A stretch of DNA of 64,000 nt from Rotaria socialis (GCA_905331475.1 CAJNYU010004046.1:1106-65105); one strand, 5' to 3'; counted from the first letter of the stretch, positions 1-12,337 are shown. The notes: generated from the letters alone by a model not told the origin. Program-made: numbers and translations.

Positions 1-355
1 CCCCCCCATTATAGAAGACCCCTGAAGAAAAAGTTTGTCCGACATAATAGAATACCCCCTTTAATTAATTAGTTTTCTCCTAATTACGAACTTGAAGTAG
101 CGTTTTTTCATGAAAATACGCCTAATTTCTTAGTATTTTAAGCTGGAAATATCAAGAGAATGTGTTCACAATTATAATGACACCCTTAAAGCACTGAAAA
201 TCCTGATGGAAATCCTGAAAATCACCTTAATTTTCTGGAAAACCTTTTAAATTAAATATTAGGAAAAGATGCGGTTCTTAATAAAAGACCCCCTGAAAAA
301 TTTTTACGCTGGTACATGATAGAAGACTCGGGGGTCTTTTATTGTGGGGGAGGTG
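1..355. repeat. Repeat with imperfect terminal inverted repeats
   Basis: The first bases (C-run followed by attatagaagacccc) match the reverse complement of 329-351 (gggggtcttttattgtgggg), giving an imperfect terminal inverted repeat of about 21 bp. A further copy of the 'agaccccctgaa' motif lies near 285-297. The segment looks like a short non-autonomous element or a degraded repeat. Its left end is cut by the window edge, so the true boundary and any target duplication cannot be read. Confidence 0.35.
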
Positions 356-2689
356 GGTTTAGTAATGATACGGATAGATTTTAGGTAGTTTTAAATAAAC
401 ATTATGAAGCTGTCACTGTCTGTTGGCGAATTCAACAGAATCAATGATGTAAAATTAAATTTAATAATTTCAATATGAATGCGACCTAAACTACACAATC
501 CAACTTAGATTCTATTTGTTGCTCAGAATAAATACGTTGATTCAATTAAAAGTTTAGTATTTCTAGATTTATGAATAAATCGGCATTTTTCTTGAACGTT
601 CGTTCCAGAACAAGAAGTTCTACGAGTACGCCAAAATAATGAAATACATTGTTGAAATGTTTTGAATTGAATGATCACACTTGCGGATTCGAGTAAAATA
701 ATAAGTGATGTAATCCATCGAAGTTTGTTGTGTTATTTAAAATTATAGATTCTTCAAGATTTTGATACCTTTGGGAAAGATGTATAGATATATACTTTGG
801 CAGATGCAATGGCTCAGTGTCCTAAACTTCAGAGACCCTCAGTACTTCAGCGAACACTGATTGAACTATTCAGTGATCCCAGCGTAGTCGGTGAAGTCGG
901 TGTCAGTGAAATCGGCGTGTTGGTGCACGTTGGTGCTCCACTGGACACAGTGTCGGTGTAGTCGGTGCTCTACTGGATGCACCGTCAGTGTACTCAGTGG
1001 TCAGTTTTTCAGTGTTTACACCGACAGTGCACATCCCTACAATGATGTAATTAAGTTTACATCACTAATATTCATCATGGCATATGACAACACATAATCG
1101 TCCATTGAACAGTACGTAATCTTTGCTTGTATCTTTTCTCTCTAGATATATTTTTCTTTCTCCGTATCCCCTCCTCTCTCAATAAATTTTGTCTCTATGT
1201 ATCTTATTCTCTCTCTGTTTCTCTCTCTCTCCGATTTATATTTTCCTTATTCTCTCTCTAGTATATAAACTCGCGTTCTATGTGGAGTATTGAGCAGTAT
1301 TGGATAGTATTAGAGCAGTAGAAAGGCAGTTGAGTCGAGTTCAGTTCTAAACAAGTCAAGTTAGAAGAAAGTTGTGCTCTGTAATACGTACGATTGTATT
1401 CGGTTGTATTGAAAGACAACACACAGAACTCATTTTGGACAAGAATAAACTCATCGTGTGGAATTGTTGTTAATATTATACACATAGTGGCTAAAATATA
1501 TAGCTGATACTGATCCACATTTTGTTGTCCATCATTCTATCAGGATATATACGCAATTCTATATATCTCGATAGTTATTTGAAGAATATTTACGCGACCT
1601 AATTATTTTTCCGTTACATTATGTCACCAACCAAGTCGTATTCCGTTGAAAAGTGAATTACTCGTTCTCTTACGAGAATTATTCTATTTTTTTAAGTTAA
1701 TTTAGAAATTCGAGTTTATAGTTTCATAGCCATTTCTACCAATTGGTAGAAAATCGTGAGACACGCCGCCAATGACAACACACTTTTGCTAATTGGCAGA
1801 AAGGGTTTATACCATAGAGACAACATTGCGAATCCATTCGTTAAATCTAATTAGTAATTAGTGTAGATGAATTTTCAATTATTTCGATGGTACGCTAGTG
1901 CTATTACTAGAAGCTCGTTCTCACTAATATTCTTTTATAATCACTGTCTGCAGGTAGAATACATTTTTAGCAGCAATTTACTAAAAACCTCGAGCTGCGT
2001 CTAATCGATGTCAACAACCTAACCGGATAAACATTAAAAATGCGTTAATAGGGTTGATAATTTAGGAAACGCACATTTAAACTTTTGTTTTGGCAGAGTT
2101 GTAGTAAGCTGCTCATTGGTGATAAAGAGTTGAAATTTTCGATAGTTGTCACTAGGACAAAGTAAACATGCATTCATATTCCTCCATAAAAAAGAATTGA
2201 CGCCGAAGTTTTTCTGTTTATTTTGTCAATTCTTGCACTTTTTTTTCTTTCTGCAGTGTTTGGTCGGCAGAAAATATGAATTACAGTTGCTTACCTACAC
2301 TAGTGGTAAGAATTGTAAAATATTATTTTTGATTGACAGAAATCGAAATTTAACTGCGAACTCAAAAGTGAAGTCTGACTTCCTACAAATAAAGCGATAA
2401 ATAAACGTTATGAACAATTGTAAATAATACAAATATGTCCATATCTGTTAGAAATCGTTCTCAATATTGATTATGTCAACCGAGGTTTGTGAGCAAATTA
2501 GTGCGCGATTACTTTATATTATCTACAAATATTTTTTTTCTGTTTTGTTTTCTTTAACAAAAATGTTTCTATGATTTGAATTTTCTAGAGTTTTCAATTT
2601 AATATAGATATTAAAAGGTATTTTTAAGGTGCAACTCTTCAATTTGTTTAGCGAAAAAGAAACAATAAAAGACTGCAAGAACGATAATT
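356..2689. other. Non-coding stretch with low-complexity sequence
   Basis: No exon is supported. 840-1020 holds degenerate repeats of an 'agtcggtg' motif. 1130-1260 is a pyrimidine-rich CT tract. The open frames here are short, start at non-ATG codons or sit in simple sequence. Confidence 0.5.
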
Positions 2690-3855
2690 ATGAGGTATAC
2701 TAAAAATATTAGCACTACTTACCTACTTCGAATTTATATTAAAATCAGGAGTAATTCTTCTATTGGTGTTTTCTTCGTACATTTATAGGAGTCCACAACA
2801 ACCTAATTTGATTTTTATTGAAAAAATTGTTGATGCCATTTGTTTTCGAGAGCAAGATACATTTTTATTACAATTCAATTCATCTCAGAGAACTACGGGG
2901 AAAATGTAACGTACTTCAACAAAATTTGAAAAATTCACGATAAAACTATCGGTAGACTAAATTTTCGCATATTGAAAATAATGACTATGTATTAAGTCCT
3001 ATTTGATATTCCTTTATTAAATAATATAATATAACTATATAGAATCCCAGACAGAGAATCATCATAGCTCAAGTAAAATTTTGCTTGTGGGTATACAGAA
3101 TTGGCTTTCGTTATAGTTCACTAGATGGAGCGTATCGAGTTGATGGCCATACGATTAATTCATATGATGGAAACAAAACTCTTATTATTCGCATGATGTT
3201 ACGATTAACCAATGGACGACTATGGGCTTCCGGTTGCTACGATTCTGGAACCAATTACAATACTGAAAGTTCGGTAGTGTAAGTGTAAAAAATCAGAACA
3301 AAGTCCCCTTTGAAGATATGACAGCTACTGAATAAACATTGTTACTCTAGACTAAAATTTTCTCTTAAACAGAATAGGACTTCTAATGCTGATCGACTAT
3401 AAAGTTAAATCACACGCTGAATGTCTGATATTTTTTATGGCGATTAGTGCAACATTATTTTTCGGTGTTTCCTTATGTGCTATGTAGTTAATTATAGAGA
3501 AAACAAAAAATATAGACATATAATAATTATTACTCTTAAAATTTTCCAGATAAGTTTTCTTCTTTGAACATGTAAGATTGAATCTCAGAGTTAATACCAT
3601 TACTTATATCATCTATGCAACCGCTATATAGATTGAGCATCATAGGAATATCGAGTTATCTTATGCTTATTTTATAGTTGGTCAGGATCCTACAATGGAA
3701 ATGAATTAGAATGGACTGAAAAATATGGCGATGCGCCTGGTGAATTTATTTATCACGGATTCATTGAGAACAAAAAGTTATGCGGCACATACAAATGGAC
3801 AGCAAACGCTGCTTCCGGCTCATTTGAATTTTCCCTTCAACGTTTGAGTAACTGA
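2690..3855 (+). CDS. Unrecognised small beta-rich protein (2-3 exons)
   Basis: Two exons are well supported: 3099-3278 (after an acceptor ending 'tatacag', before a gtaagt donor) and 3678-3855 (after 'ttttatag', ending in TGA). The frame continues across the intron by joining GT+T. A five-base first exon, ATGAG at 2690-2694 before 'gtatac', would supply an in-frame start and give a 120-residue protein, but this is speculative. The product has regularly spaced Gly, Trp and Tyr (GAYRVDG, WSGSYNG, GEFIYHGFI, CGTYKWTA), the pattern of a small beta-barrel or lipocalin-like fold; no signal peptide or TM segment is visible. An AATAAA at 4193-4198 followed by an A-run marks the likely 3' end. I do not recognise the family and assign no function. 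Confidence 0.55.
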
Positions 3856-5795
3856 TACATTTATATTGAAAAAAGAACAAGTCAACATACTACCAATGCG
3901 CGTATAATTTCACTCTATATTTCCATCTTTGTACTATCTGTGTTCCTCTATTCACAGTATGTATTCGACACACTAACCTTTCTTAAATGATCTAAATAAA
4001 GGGAACGACTATGTTCCGGTGGTCGGAGCAAAGGAAAATGATCAAAAATAGAGAGAAAGTAGCCAGACCTGTACAGATAAATGTGTTTGTATTATCATAC
4101 GATTCAGAATTCCACTACATATTGTAAAACCCGATCTGAAAGGGGTATCGAAACACGTAAACATTCGTTAAAGTACTACTATTGACTTCAACAATAAAGT
4201 TAAATGTTACAAAAAAAAAGAAATTTATTCGATAAATAATTTTCATTTTGTTTTGTTTACCAGAAAAGTTAATAGCATGCGAGGAAATGGACGTGGTTAT
4301 CTTTCATTGTTCAACTGACATCCACATCCAAACCATTCTCGGATGAGTGAAATAGATATCAAAAATAAATGATAGGTTCTGACGTATATAAGTGTAAATT
4401 TTCTTTGTTTCGCAACTAAACTATTCATATAACTACAGTATTCGACTTAAGAGTACTACGATAAATTCACACTAACACCCATATAAAATCTGAGTATAAA
4501 ACCAATTTCGTAAAATATAGAATATAACCATCTGAAACCAATATTACAATTATCTGCCTATGGTATCAGATCCCATCAACGATTTTCTTTTCACTCCATG
4601 AAGACAATTTCGATATTTATGCGATGAAAAGACTTTTCGAAGCTATTGCTTATGATAGAATCCACGAGACCACCAAGGAATGGAAGCACTCGATAAATTT
4701 TTGGTTTTTGATTTGATATCCTCATTTTTAGCACATTTGATTGAGCTGATGCCAAGTTAACCTCATTTCAATGTTGAGCACTAATCAAATTGCATGAAAA
4801 ACAAAATGTCAAAAATTGATCAATGTAAAATTGAGGTATTTTGAACCACAAGAAGTTCATAAATTTTCCATCGCGGTGATAGTTCGTCAATGAAAAAGCG
4901 CTTTTCAGAGAATTTTTGTTTTTAGGTTATTTTCTAATAAACACTTGAAGTTCGAGTTTTCTATGCAGCATCTAAAATTCTTTTTTACACAGTTATGGTA
5001 TATTCCAATTAAGAAAAAAAGAGTCAAATCAGACAAAACGAGATTTATATGAGGTTCGCTATGGATTTATTCTTGACAAAGGCTGCCTGAACAATTTCTT
5101 TTATCATAAACTTATAAAAAAAAGTATGCCTTTTAACACCGCCTCCAACTCTGAAAAGACGCGGATATTTTTTTGTATAAATTCGCCACAGTATATGTGT
5201 ATAGTGATATTTCGAATTTCAAATTTTCTCGATCAACAATATTTGTAATGAGTGCTCGGATCTTTCAACACAGGAAGAATTGCTAAACTTAACTTTCAAA
5301 AGGATGATTCTGTTTCGATCATGTCTCAATGACTTGCTCGGGTAGTGAAGCGGCATATTTGTTTTCATAAATATAAGTTACAATTTTCAAGAATGAATCT
5401 CACATAAGAAAAGATTGAAATAGGGTTCTCCGGGCCCTTCATAATTTTTATCAATAAAGACTTATAATTCTGTTCGAAATAAATACATATTTACTCAAAA
5501 AACAAATGAAGGATAAACATGTTAACGTGCAATTTTTGCGAGTTTATGTTAGTTCAAGCTTCAAAACTTCTTTACGTCTTTTATCACTTGTCTATCTATC
5601 TGGCTAATATTCAATATCAACAAGCATTATGATAGTTTGACTTCGCTTAGTATTTAATAAATTATAAACTAATTGAAAACTATTATCAATGAACTCTTGG
5701 TAAATTAAATTCATTTTAAAACAACAGGAAAATTGCATATCCCTAAATAATATTGAAACTTAATTTATATCGATAATATGCTGGCTTCACAGCAG
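3856..5795. other. Intergenic; 3' UTR then nothing recognised
   Basis: The first 350 bases are the likely 3' UTR of the preceding gene, with AATAAA at 4193-4198. The rest is AT-rich sequence in which I see no exon, repeat array or RNA gene. Confidence 0.5.
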
Positions 5796-6228
5796 TCCTA
5801 TATATCCTGTATTTCCTATATTTTAAAAATTTATCCTATAATAGACTATATTTTGAGCTTTTTTCCTATATTCCTATTTTTTTTTGAAAAAATTGAAGAT
5901 TCTTCTAAAAAAATTCAAAAAACTCCTGATAAGTGTTCAACACATCATTTAAATATTGTCAGTAACAATTTGTATGGCGCTTATTTCCTATTGGTTCATC
6001 TAGATAATGTATATAGTATACTCTTTGCATTAGTTCTCTTTGTATCAGTGTTTTATCCAGAATTTCTGGGTATGCTAGATCTCAGCGTCAGTGCATGAGA
6101 CCTAGATGGAACTTATGAGGGGTCATATTGGAGCTAAGTAATGAGGTTTTGTGGTCAAAAGTTTGTGATTGTAGTTTGCGAAAACAAAATAATTTTTTTG
6201 CTTGCCCAACCGGCAAATGTTTTTAACC

Positions 6229-6447
6229 TTTTTTGGTATTCCGCCTTTCAGAATTTCATAGTAAGCTACATCAAATTTCATCGAAAAATAAGCATCCATT
6301 CAGGAGTTATAACGGTTTGAAATTTTGCTAAAATCTTGGCAGTATTTGAAAAAAATGCACAACGTTATAACTCCTGAACGGATGCTTATTTTTCGATGAA
6401 ATTTGATGTAGCTTACTATGAAATTCTAAAAGACTGAATACCAAAAA
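6229..6447. repeat. Long inverted repeat, about 85-bp arms
   Basis: The left arm (6229-6314) and right arm (6363-6447) are near-perfect reverse complements with a loop of about 48 bases. The shared core runs from 'ttttggtatt' through 'agtaagctacatcaaattt' to 'gttataacg'. It is a fold-back structure typical of a non-autonomous element or a source of hairpin RNA. Confidence 0.75.
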
Positions 6448-6448
6448 G

Positions 6449-6495
6449 GTGTGGGTGTGGGTGTGAGTATTTTGTTCAGAAACTCGCCCACACCC
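6449..6495. repeat. TGTGGG hairpin, telomere-like repeat
   Basis: The sequence gggtgtgggtgtgagt is followed within about 15 bases by actcgcccacaccc, its imperfect reverse complement. Two and a half TGTGGG units are present. Related hairpins lie at 8022-8090 and 24458-24505. Confidence 0.5.
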
Positions 6496-6790
6496 TAAAG
6501 TGCATGCATGTCCAATAGTGAAAATAAATCGAACATAAATTAGTTTTTTTATGTTTTAAGAAAATCTTGCTGCTCCATTACTTTTCAAAACTTAATAATA
6601 TTTTTATTTAGCTGATTAGATATACGTGCAAAAACAACACATTATCATCTTCAATGCTGTTACAGTGATTTTTCGGTGTCTAAATCTTTTTCTGGAATAA
6701 ATTTGTCATCCTATATTTTTCCTATATAGTTGAGGGCGATCCTATATATTTTAGACCTATCCTATATAGGAATTCCTATATTTTTTGAGA

Positions 6791-8612
6791 GAGCCGCTGC
6801 GGTGCCAAATAATATGTATCAATGATCATATTCAGTCGTGGACATACATTGCGAAGTGAATATAAAATTTGTAATCCAGGACCTGATAGATAATTCTAAT
6901 GGGTAACGCCAAAAAATGTGAAGAAACTCTATTAGTTATAAACAGTGTTTCCAATGAAAATCTACAATAAAATGTAAAGTAAGGGTCGTTTTCAATATGT
7001 GAAAGTGTACAATGCCGAAATTTCGTAGAATTAACAGAAATTCTCAGGTCTCACTTAGTAAGCAGATTTACACAGAAATTACAATACTAGAATAACTAAA
7101 TATGACATCTCATCAATTTTGTTTAGTATGTTTTTAATTAAATTCTATTTAAATCGATTCATGAAATTTACTTCTTTACTTGAATTTTCTTCTTTACACA
7201 TTCGAAATATTCATCTTGAATAATAACTCTCTAATGTTATCTGAAACGGATATTTTCTCAGTAGTTTCAATAGGCTATACCTTAATTTTTTCTATATTTT
7301 CTATACTAGAAAAGTCTTGTGTATCAAATTATTTTTCTTAAATTCCTAATGAAGATTACCAGAAACACATGTATCAAACTAATTTCTGACATCCCTTACC
7401 GCATATCATCATAAAAAAAAGTCCTTTGATACGTACATGAATCAAGAGATACTGAAGTATTTTTACTGTTTAGTCGTATTTTGATGACAGGGGAAATCAA
7501 CTTTCAAATGAAATGTTTATCGAATGTAAGAAATTCAGAATGGATAGAAAAATATCGGATAGGAGTTTATTTCAAATGCAATGAATATGTTATACGATTG
7601 AGCAATTCGAAGAAAAAATTCATCTTAAAAAAAGACGTCTCATTGTAAACGGATAACGATACATATGACATTGACCTTGATTTTGATATGAAAAATAATT
7701 AACACGAAAAACAATTTGATTTTCAATTCTAATAATTGAACGAATATTAAATATAAAATTTTTTAATCGTGGTAGATAGTTAATAGTATTCATCGTCAAT
7801 TGATTACTATTAATAAATAATTTATAACTTAGGACGATACAATGCAAAACTAGTTTTTCGAAATTCAACATTCGATTTAAAAGTGGTTGAACGAATTTAT
7901 CGTCAGAAGATATCATTATATTAATCCTATGCATAATACACGGAGTTTTCGATTAGTCGAATAAGTTCCCCGGATGGGTTAAAAATTAGAACGAAGTTTT
8001 ACACATAGATGTCTAATTTTCGGGGTGCGGGTGTGAGTGAGAGTATTTATTACATCGAATTCCGTATCCATACCTCACACAAACACCCACATTGTCAATC
8101 ATTTACCTGCAGTACGCTTGTCAATATCATTATCTGAATTTAAAAGTGTTTCAATGTGTGAATTTGATTCACGATTAGGCGTGGCACTTTAACTTTACTT
8201 TAAAAGTTAAAGTGCCCCTCCTCTTCACGATACAGTTTCAATCCATGGCATGATAAAGAATAATCTGTTGCAATGAGCTGTTCGCCATTAGTCATATAGT
8301 GTCATACATTTTGCATAGAAATTCAAAATCGAAGATGTGTATTTCAAATTGTTTACATTTCGTATATCACGCTGAGATTATGATAAAACAGCCAGCAACA
8401 ACACAAGATGAATCTGTCCAGTTGTTGAGAAATCAGCTACCATCTTCGTACACTTCCAAGCCTGACATGTGTGATTACCAGTTAGTTTCTTTATTCAGAA
8501 ACAATGAAAAATTCAAGAGTAAAACAAATTTCATTGAAGCATAGCAAAAGTGTTCATATGCATGTGTGCAGTCTTGGCCCTACCATTTCACACTTCGCTC
8601 TTTGTGACAAAT
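6791..8612. other. Intergenic; two small hairpins
   Basis: No exon is supported. At 8022-8090 gtgcgggtgtgagtg and cctcacacaaacacccac form a loose TGTGGG-type inverted repeat. At 8183-8216 ggcactttaacttt and aaagttaaagtgcc are a perfect 14-bp inverted repeat with a 6-base loop. TTTATT at 8490-8495 could be the minus-strand poly(A) signal of the Ly6-like gene. Confidence 0.45.
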
Positions 8613-8868
8613 TTATACCAATCTTACTGCTAGTGCCCCAACTAGTGGCATTATGAATAATAAACCAGTATTCATTTTAGAAAAATGAGAATCGCTATTT
8701 GATGAAAATCCTCCTTCATTACACAAATTCGTACTACAACAGCAGACTGTTATATCTATGATACTGTTCTGCCCTGGAGCACTAGTTTGTGTACATGCAT
8801 CTATTTGATCTTCGCAAACTCCGCCACCTACGGATGAACCACCGCGTGTAATACCATTTTCTTCACCT

Positions 8869-9830
8869 CCCAGGTGAATGAATCCGACAACGAATCTTAT
8901 CGGATCTCATGCGATCCGACAAACCGACAGAATCAGATCAGATTCCTGGTCACGGATCTACTAGCGAACCCGACGGAAATTTTTTTTCTTAATCACCACT
9001 CAGGGTAAACAATCAGATGTTAAGATCTGATAAAATTCTGCATCTGATCTTATATGATCGTATAAGATCCGACAAAAAATCGTACACAAATCGTAGTCTT
9101 TGAGATCTTAGATCAAGTCGCAGAATCTGATTCTTGAAAGATTTTATCAATTTGTACGATCTTTCAAGAATCTGATTGTGAGACTTGATCTAAGATCTCA
9201 GAGACTACGATTTTTTGTCAGATTCTTGCGAGACTTCGCACATATTCCAAGATCTTGTGTCAGATTCTTCGACCTGGTCAATGAATAAGCATATGGTCCC
9301 AGGTCAAAAAATCTGACAACAGATCATACAAGGCCTTGTCAGATCTTGGACACACAAGATTTTCTATCTGATCTTATGATAAAATCAGACTGTATGTGAC
9401 TAGTTCATTTTTCGAACGATTTCATCAGATCCAGAATGAAAGATACCCACATAAATCTTACAAGATTCTAAGCTTAAAAAGCATACATGATTTGATTCTT
9501 GTCAGACCCTATCAAATCAAATAAGATTCCTAAACAAAAAAAGTATACAATAGTTCGTAATGCAGATCATGTCTGGTCATGTATGATCATACCTGATCTG
9601 TCGTTGCCCTTTTCTTCTTCGAAAATTGATTCATCGAACTCTGCCCAGGTCGAGCAATCATATTGTAAGATCTGATAAGATCTTGCATCTAATCTTATAT
9701 GGTCTTGCACGATCATACGAAAATCTGACAAAAAATCGTAGTTCCTGAGATCTGAGATCAATTCGCACAATCACATACTATATCCGATAAGATTCCGATA
9801 CGAATCGCATATCGGAATCATTCTCCTGGG
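8869..9830. mobile_element. Non-autonomous element, CCCAGG termini, in the Ly6-like exon
   Basis: The ends are CCCAGGTGAATGAATCCGA and the reverse complement of CCCAGGAGAATGATTCCGA (17 of 19 bases match). The flanks are CT on both sides (8867-8868 and 9831-9832), which reads as a 2-bp target duplication. The interior is a mosaic of GATCTGA/AGATC motifs and holds a 52-bp inverted repeat (9091-9210). There is no transposase frame. A second member with the same termini is at 18648-19386. Confidence 0.65.
9091..9210. repeat. 52-bp inverted repeat within the CCCAGG element
   Basis: Arms 9091-9142 and 9159-9210 are near-perfect reverse complements around a 16-base loop; the shared core includes tcgtagtct, agatcttagatcaagt and ttcttgaaagat. 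Outside the arms gacaaaaaatcgta and tacgattttttgtc extend the pairing with a mismatch. It gives the element a strong fold-back. Confidence 0.7.
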
Positions 9831-10480
9831 CTGTCCGTTTTTCTTTCTAAAAGTAACAATGTTCAGATTGTAGTGTGTTCTCACAAACGTGAAAATGATA
9901 CTGTGAAATAGGTTTTTCTACATTATATTTCTCAAAGCAATGTTGGATCATCAACTGAATTTTTTAATGGCTTATCTAGCGCTTCTGCTCACGGGAAAAT
10001 ATTTTTGAGAAAACCGCGATTTCATTTGGACGACATCTATTAACCATGGTTTTGAGTGGTTTTAGAGAAACGCATAAATGGTCCGACTCCCAGCATGTGC
10101 AAATACCACTCGATACCACGGTTTTATTTACCGTTGCTTACCACAATTTTTCGAATAGTTCTTTTTTTCGTAGATGAACAGTAAAAGTAGAAAGACAAGA
10201 AAACTTACATAACACAATGCATTAGAAGTAAATTGTGGGGTGATCGGTACTCCTGTTGCATTAAAATTATCACCACATTGAGGCTGTGAATTGCTATCGC
10301 ATTGATAACAGCTAATTTTAAATGTTTGGCGTTTATTTCGTCAGTCTAAACCATTAACGGTCCATGAGAAACTAGTAATTATAGCTAAGAATGTAAATAC
10401 GAATGAGTGATTGTTAATAACTAAATATATGGCCTTAGAAAAAACTTAATAACGAATGTAGCAATCAGTAAGAATTTCAT

Positions 10481-11491
10481 TTCTTGTGTAGATCAATCAA
10501 AAGGAGTAACAGTGAAGCAAATTTTTAAAATAACGCGATAAAGAAGATTGAATGCGTTATTTAATATGATATGAAATACACTTAAAAAATGTACGAACTT
10601 TGGTCTTATCAGAAATACATAAAAAGGAATTTTCTATCTGTATGAAAATGATCAAATAATAAACGAAGGATTTTTAAATCATATAGAAAAATTCAGATCA
10701 AGTGCGGTTCTTTATTATATTTGCTCTCTCAATTGTATATCAAAATTACTTCATTCTTCAAGAAATTTTAGAAGAAAGATAGCTTTATAGATCTTTTTAA
10801 AGTCAATTAATTTTTTATTCCCATCATCATCTCTCTCGTTCAGACTGCCAATGTCTCAGGAGATAATAGGATGCGATACAAAAATATTGTGAGAAGATCC
10901 ATCAAGATCTCTCTATATGTTGATAGTCGTCTTTGTATGATAGACCATATTATGTCTTTTTAAAGGTACAGTTGCAGATGGAGTTGAAACGCACATTAAT
11001 ATAGTTGGAATTGAAGTTGAAGACGAGCTTTAAAAAAACAGATGTAGCTTGAGTGATATATAATTGAAGTTGTCCGTTTCTGTTGTTAATCGTGCAATGA
11101 TATCTGAAACGTTGATCTTATACGATCGTTGAGAATTATTTTCAAAATAAAAATGGAAAGTGTAAAGCAAACTTCGTCGTTCGATACCTGTGTCATTACA
11201 ACAACAGAACCAGTAAGTATTTGAAGAGATACTGACGATATCTCATAGCGTTACACGAGAACGATATAGATAATGGCTGATTTATCTTTTGTCAAATAAA
11301 GGATTTAACAAGCTTCAAAAATGATATAAATTTCTCATGATGTAATTGAAGCAATTAAAAAACGAAAAAATATCATTTCAAACGGAAAAAAGCTCCTATT
11401 AGCTACCTTCTCCTTGATTATCTTGAAGCAAGTAAAGTATTTTTTGTCTTGTTTTCAAACAAATGTCTTTTTCAATTAGTGAATTTCAGTT
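10481..11491. other. Intergenic; possible 5' UTR exon of the Cys-rich peptide gene
   Basis: A consensus donor (cca|gtaagta) at 11212/11213 pairs with an acceptor 'gaatttcag' ending at 11489. Joining them brings the sequence around 11152-11212 just upstream of the ATG at 11492, as a 5' UTR exon that contains a short upstream open frame. Nothing else is recognised here. Confidence 0.35.
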
Positions 11492-11743
11492 ATGAATAAA
11501 ATAATTAGATTGATTCTTGTAAGCATGATCAATCTCATTTGCTTTGCGCAATCAATCAATGGTGGTACATGTGCTTGTAAATGTTGCACCGGAAGTGCTT
11601 GTACATCGAGCTATCAAGGCAGGTTTCCCCTCAATCCTTGTGACATGATGCGATGCATAGAGCAATGACATATAAAATTCATGGCATGTTCATACTTCGG
11701 AGGTGATGGCCACTTGATGACAAATTGCACATCAAGCGGATAA
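11492..11743 (+). CDS. Secreted Cys-rich peptide with an in-frame TGA
   Basis: From ATG 11492 a 58-residue frame runs to TGA at 11666-11668: a hydrophobic signal peptide (IIRLILVSMINLICFA) followed by a Cys-dense mature part with CACKCC, then single Cys at residues 37, 50 and 55. The same frame continues past the TGA for 24 more codons, including ACSYFGGDG and NCTSSG, to TAA at 11741-11743. The continuation keeps the Cys-rich, Gly/Ser-rich character, and the TGA falls four positions after Cys55, where another Cys would fit. It could be a nonsense mutation, a genuine stop followed by unrelated sequence, or a recoded codon. An AATAAA lies at 11835-11840. The family is not recognised, but secretion is likely. 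Confidence 0.55.
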
Positions 11744-12337
11744 TGATTATGCTTCTGAACACAAGAAAATGCCATTTTGGTTACAATATTTCTAAGCTGA
11801 ATTTATTTCTCTTCGTATTTTATGTTTTAATATAAATAAACATTAATCGCGACACACAATAAAGATAGAGAATACATCGTATTCCTGCAATCCCATTTAC
11901 CACTGCGAACACACTTCCGGAATTCTGTTAATCACTACAAGCAAAAAAAGCCGGAATTATACGGAATTTCGTCTAGTTCCGAAATTGATTTATCATCCTC
12001 TGGTTGCCATTCATTACGTGTAGGTGTAGAATAGTAGAACACGAGCCTAGCGGTGTCCACATCGACATTTACACTCTCTTGAGAAGTTATATCTCCAAGA
12101 AAAAAAATATGGTTTCTATCTATAGCTTCATAATATGTTAATGAGCACTAAATTCTACATAGGACTCAGCTCTACTCTTTGTATGGGCAAAAGAATTAGA
12201 CTCAAAACTAACAAAAAGTCAATCTCTAAAACTGTTCAATAGAGTCATATATTCTGTGCTGTTCATTTAATTGATGATATTCAAGAAAATATCTTTTTTA
12301 CTAATTTTAATCTCAGCAGCCAAGAAAAATAAAATTA

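Larger units (their letters stand above)
5796..6790. repeat. Candidate 1-kb repeat element bounded by TCCTATAT clusters
   Basis: Clusters of TCCTATA/CCTATAT motifs occur at 5796-5880 and again at 6708-6782 and nowhere between, framing a roughly 1-kb segment. The interior carries a long hairpin (6229-6447) and a TGTGGG-type hairpin (6449-6495). The right edge runs into a GCCGCTGCGG stretch similar to the interior of the MITE at 55387-55793. The 106-residue open frame at the left end is made of the repeat itself and is not taken as a gene. Confidence 0.4.
8613..10480 (-). pseudogene. Ly6/uPAR three-finger GPI-anchored protein, exon split by an element
   Basis: Minus-strand exons: 10446-10480 (ATG, start of a signal peptide MKFLLIATF; its donor is weak), 10209-10311 (beginning CYQC, ending ALCY before a gtaagt donor) and a last exon starting at 9846. 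The last exon reads KEKRTG, is interrupted at 9831 by the element 8869-9830, and resumes at 8866 in the same frame with EENGITRGG, CEDQ and CCCSTNLCN, then a hydrophobic tail and TAA at 8613-8615. The paired-Cys cluster followed by LCN and the C-terminal hydrophobic segment are the Ly6/uPAR signature with a GPI-attachment signal. Without the insert the model is about 135 residues and every junction is in frame. As it stands the splice from 10209 to 8866 would shift frame, so this copy is probably disrupted. Confidence 0.65.

Noticed and set aside
1258-1518. 86-codon minus-strand frame
   Set aside because: No ATG-supported context, no recognisable composition or partner exon; lies beside a CT-rich tract.
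8869-9830. GATC-rich block as a protein-binding array or CRISPR-like array
   Set aside because: Units are not regularly spaced and have no conserved repeat/spacer structure; the palindromes and shared termini explain it as a fold-back element.
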